Source: CAYMOV01 sp964392085 (lineage in GTDB: Bacteria; Oederibacteriota; Muellerivitia; Muellerivitales; Muellerivitaceae). From it: a stretch of 6,988 bases of DNA. This document shows, piece after piece, positions 6,301-6,988 of this stretch (positions are counted from its first letter, which is position 1; every line of letters begins with the position of its first letter). Below the pieces are notes generated by a model. That model saw nothing but the letters and a program-made list of their open reading frames with translations. It searched no databases and was not told the DNA's origin. The position numbers were made by a program, and so were the translations under genes. Location of the stretch: contig CAYMOV010000122.1 of NCBI GenBank assembly GCA_964392085.1, positions 1 through 6,988 on the forward strand, read 5' to 3'.

Positions 6301-6982
6301 AGTTGGGCGGATTGTACACCACCGCGTTCAGGGTGAAGTCGCCGCGGTAATAGATGTTCTGGTTGGCGGCCACCGAGGTGGCCGTTCCCGTGGCCGAGGT
6401 GTATTTCTGGAGCTGACCCGTAACGGGGTTGTACATGGTCGAGAGCTCTGGGTCGGCCACGCTGCTGAGGGCGATGTTGTTGACCGGGGTCCCGGTGAAA
6501 TAGGTGGAAATGGACCCGGCAGGATAGTTGGGCGAGGTCCAGGCATACCCGCCGCCCGTCGCGGGCGGGGTTGTGCCGGTGGTGTCGTTGTACATCTTGT
6601 AGCCGGCGTCGTTGTTGGTGAAGTACGCGTGGTAGCCGCCGTTACAGGTGACGTCGATCACCCAAGCCGCGATCACGATGCTGTTGGACAGGTTGATGTT
6701 CTGGACGGCGATGGTGTTGGTCGTGAGGTTGATGTCACCCGGGGGGATGGTAATCGCCGAGGGGGTGCAAGTGTTGATGGTGCAGAAGGAGACCGGCGTC
6801 GAGGTAACCAGGTTGCCGTTGATCCAGACGTTCAATTCGTCGTCCGCCGAGGCATATAGCGTGGCGGACGTGATGGAAGTACACTGGGCCCAAAGGGGCG
6901 ATAGGAACGCGGTCATTTGCCAAAGCAATAACGCGCTAAAAATGGTTTTAGTCGTGATGGGAAACCGCTTTTTCAAGGCCAT
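3323..6982 (-). CDS. large secreted surface protein with a very long Thr-Pro stalk and FlgD-like C-terminal domain
   Basis: This gene encodes 1219 residues from the Met at 6980-6982. The start gives a proper signal peptide (MALKKRFPITTKTIFSALLL, hydrophobic to about residue 30, likely cleavage WA|Q at 32). Only six bases precede it in the window (AAAGAG), so an upstream start cannot be excluded. Modules: 34 to about 215 resembles a galactose-binding-like jelly roll (ATLYASADDELNVWINGNLV, NTIAVQNINLSN, then FTNNDAGYKMYNDTTG and AWTSPNYPAGS); about 222-364 is DUF11-like (ITKSQSFG, YQLVVCNSGAPVNTPVTVWD); 367-1122 is a Thr-X linker covering about 62% of the protein; 1125-1219 is a FlgD-Ig-like tail (WVSRNLYRP, IYNSAGELVR, PVASGVYIIYY). 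Eight cysteines lie only in the two N-terminal modules. No catalytic motif is seen. A carbohydrate-binding or adhesive surface role is inferred from the architecture. The C-terminal domain may serve sorting or anchoring, but no system is shown here. Confidence 0.88.
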   Translation of the reverse strand: MALKKRFPITTKTIFSALLLWQMTAFLSPLWAQCTSITSATLYASADDELNVWINGNLVTSTPVSFCTINTCTPSAITIPPGDINLTTNTIAVQNINLSNSIVIAAWVIDVTCNGGYHAYFTNNDAGYKMYNDTTGTTPPATGGGYAWTSPNYPAGSISTYFTGTPVNNIALSSVADPELSTMYNPVTGQLQKYTSATGTATSVAANQNIYYRGDFTLNAVVYNPPNFTITKSQSFGTWPQSYSSGAEPYQLVVCNSGAPVNTPVTVWDHLPFGGNPQYNGPYPQYDGVTNFYTVSGGLNTTAWSYFEFPVGFGGNGACVTIAAPWAYLDTMTGSPCSVVNTAGVSYAGTNHATTSLAVSITGGCNPPTNTFTPTRTNTPTPTNTFTPTKTFTPTFTFTVTPTPTRTFTPTTTFTFTPTKSNTPTFTFTNTPTHTFTPTNTLTFTPTPTKSPTPTQTPTPTATYSFTPTQTNTPTPTRTNTPTFTFTPTVTVTNTNTFTNTPTRTFTPTKTNTPTFTYTFTPTVTVTNTSTPSPTPTLTFTPTPTFTPTPTRTNTSTSTPSPTPTNTFTPTHTFTFTPTPTKSPTPTQTPTPTPSFTLTPTPTFTPTITNTPIPSATATPTPTITHTFTSTPTPTNTPTPTFTFTKSPTPTQTPTPTPSFTATFTPSFTPTRTFTPSNTPSPTSTSTATFTSTVTNTPIPSATATPTPTNTATPTNTFTKSPTPTQTPTPTPSFTATFTPTFTPTASYTPTKTSTPTATPTATWTPTDTLSPVPSATATPTPTNTATPTNTFTKSPTPTQTPTPTPSFTATFTATFTPSSTYTPTNTPTPTPTSTATYTATITDTPIPSATATPTPTNTATPTDTFTKSPTPTQTSTPSATPSSTQTWTFTSTSTYTFTNTPTPTPTSTATFTPTITNTPIPSATATPSPTDSLTYTETWTPTVTDTPIPSATATWTPTETATSTDTLTPTMTPTWTYTLTASWTPTPTYSPTNTLTPTSTKTFTPSSTPTSTPTASLTPTSTKTPTATYTATWTRTSTATTTASRTWTPTWTPTATRTASATWTPSITRTPSFTPTATNTRPWTLTPTYTFTYSFTPTETGTATWTPTITDTGTPTASPTPGSEMWVSRNLYRPDFDFPPVEIRVHLALSGIFSLKIYNSAGELVRVLDYETVANAPLDRTYPWDARNQNNDPVASGVYIIYYTSRLGTQQAKLLIAR
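3617..5884 (-). repeat. 2.27-kb Thr-X hexanucleotide repeat tract encoding the long stalk
   Basis: About 756 codons alternate Thr with a variable residue. The coding strand is A/C-rich and the plus strand G/T-rich throughout. The tract is layered. The N-terminal part (residues 367 to about 580) is rich in Phe and Asn, with a repeated TPTVTVTNT block. The middle holds the 222-bp tandem units. The C-terminal part (after about 868) carries eleven Trp and several Arg in TWTPT-like units. KSPTPTQ occurs six times (Lys 450, 582, 646, 720, 794, 868) and PSATAT six times. Because the tract is nearly stop-free in other frames, long open frames appear on both strands inside it; these are by-products of the repeat. 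Confidence 0.9.
4382..5047 (-). repeat. three tandem 222-bp units (74 residues each), with a degenerate fourth down to about 4160
   Basis: The AAG codon that begins KSPTPTQ recurs at plus-strand CTT 5045-5047, 4823-4825, 4601-4603 and 4379-4381, each exactly 222 bases apart. Each 74-residue unit reads KSPTPTQTPTPTPSFTATFT, then a variable 30-residue stretch, then P(I/V)PSATATPTPTNTATPT and N/D-TFT. The fourth copy keeps the spacing to PIPSATAT but has diverged (KSPTPTQTSTPSATPSS). Related but off-length copies precede the array (Lys 582 to Lys 646 is 64 residues). Exact unit length with a divergent centre suggests tandem duplication followed by substitution. Confidence 0.88.
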
Positions 6983-6988
6983 CTCTTT

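Noticed and set aside
6875..6900. Lipoprotein signal at LWAQC in the 3323..6982 protein
   Set aside because: The residue before Cys is Gln, which does not fit the lipobox (Gly, Ala or Ser). Cleavage after WA by signal peptidase I is more likely.

Overview
The window holds two large genes on the minus strand, both encoding exported, modular surface proteins. The first 103 bases carry the 5' end of a third minus-strand gene. Transcription runs from high to low coordinates: the repeat-rich surface protein (3323..6982), a gap with a decayed protein tail and an AT-rich promoter-like stretch (2887..3322), the second surface protein (220..2886), a short gap, then the partial gene.

Both large proteins share one plan: a signal peptide, cysteine-bearing beta-sandwich modules, a DUF11-like module just before a low-complexity linker with Thr at nearly every second residue, and a closely related C-terminal beta domain of the FlgD-Ig type with the motif PVASGVYI-YY and a final Ala-Arg. 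The linkers differ about tenfold in length: roughly 79 residues in the 220..2886 product and roughly 756 in the 3323..6982 product. Inside the long linker are three exact-length 222-bp tandem units plus a degenerate fourth.

The most informative structure outside the genes is in the gap. A third copy of the FlgD-like C-terminal domain is present there in broken form. It has a one-base insertion and a one-base deletion that compensate each other, no readable stop at the expected end, and no N-terminal part. It is closer to a different subfamily (HLTGPFQ type) than to the tails of its two neighbours. A second notable feature is a concanavalin-A-like module that appears to be inserted inside a DUF11 module of the 220..2886 protein.

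Organism: bacterial, GC-rich coding, no ribosomal or metabolic marker. Thr-Pro-rich linkers joined to FlgD-like tails are familiar from uncultured candidate phyla (for example FCPU426, Goldbacteria and similar lineages), but this assignment is an inference from protein style only. No enzyme, RNA gene, CRISPR array, transposase or attachment site was seen. The likely joint role is display of binding modules at the cell surface, with the linker as a stalk and the C-terminal domain as a candidate sorting or anchoring tag.
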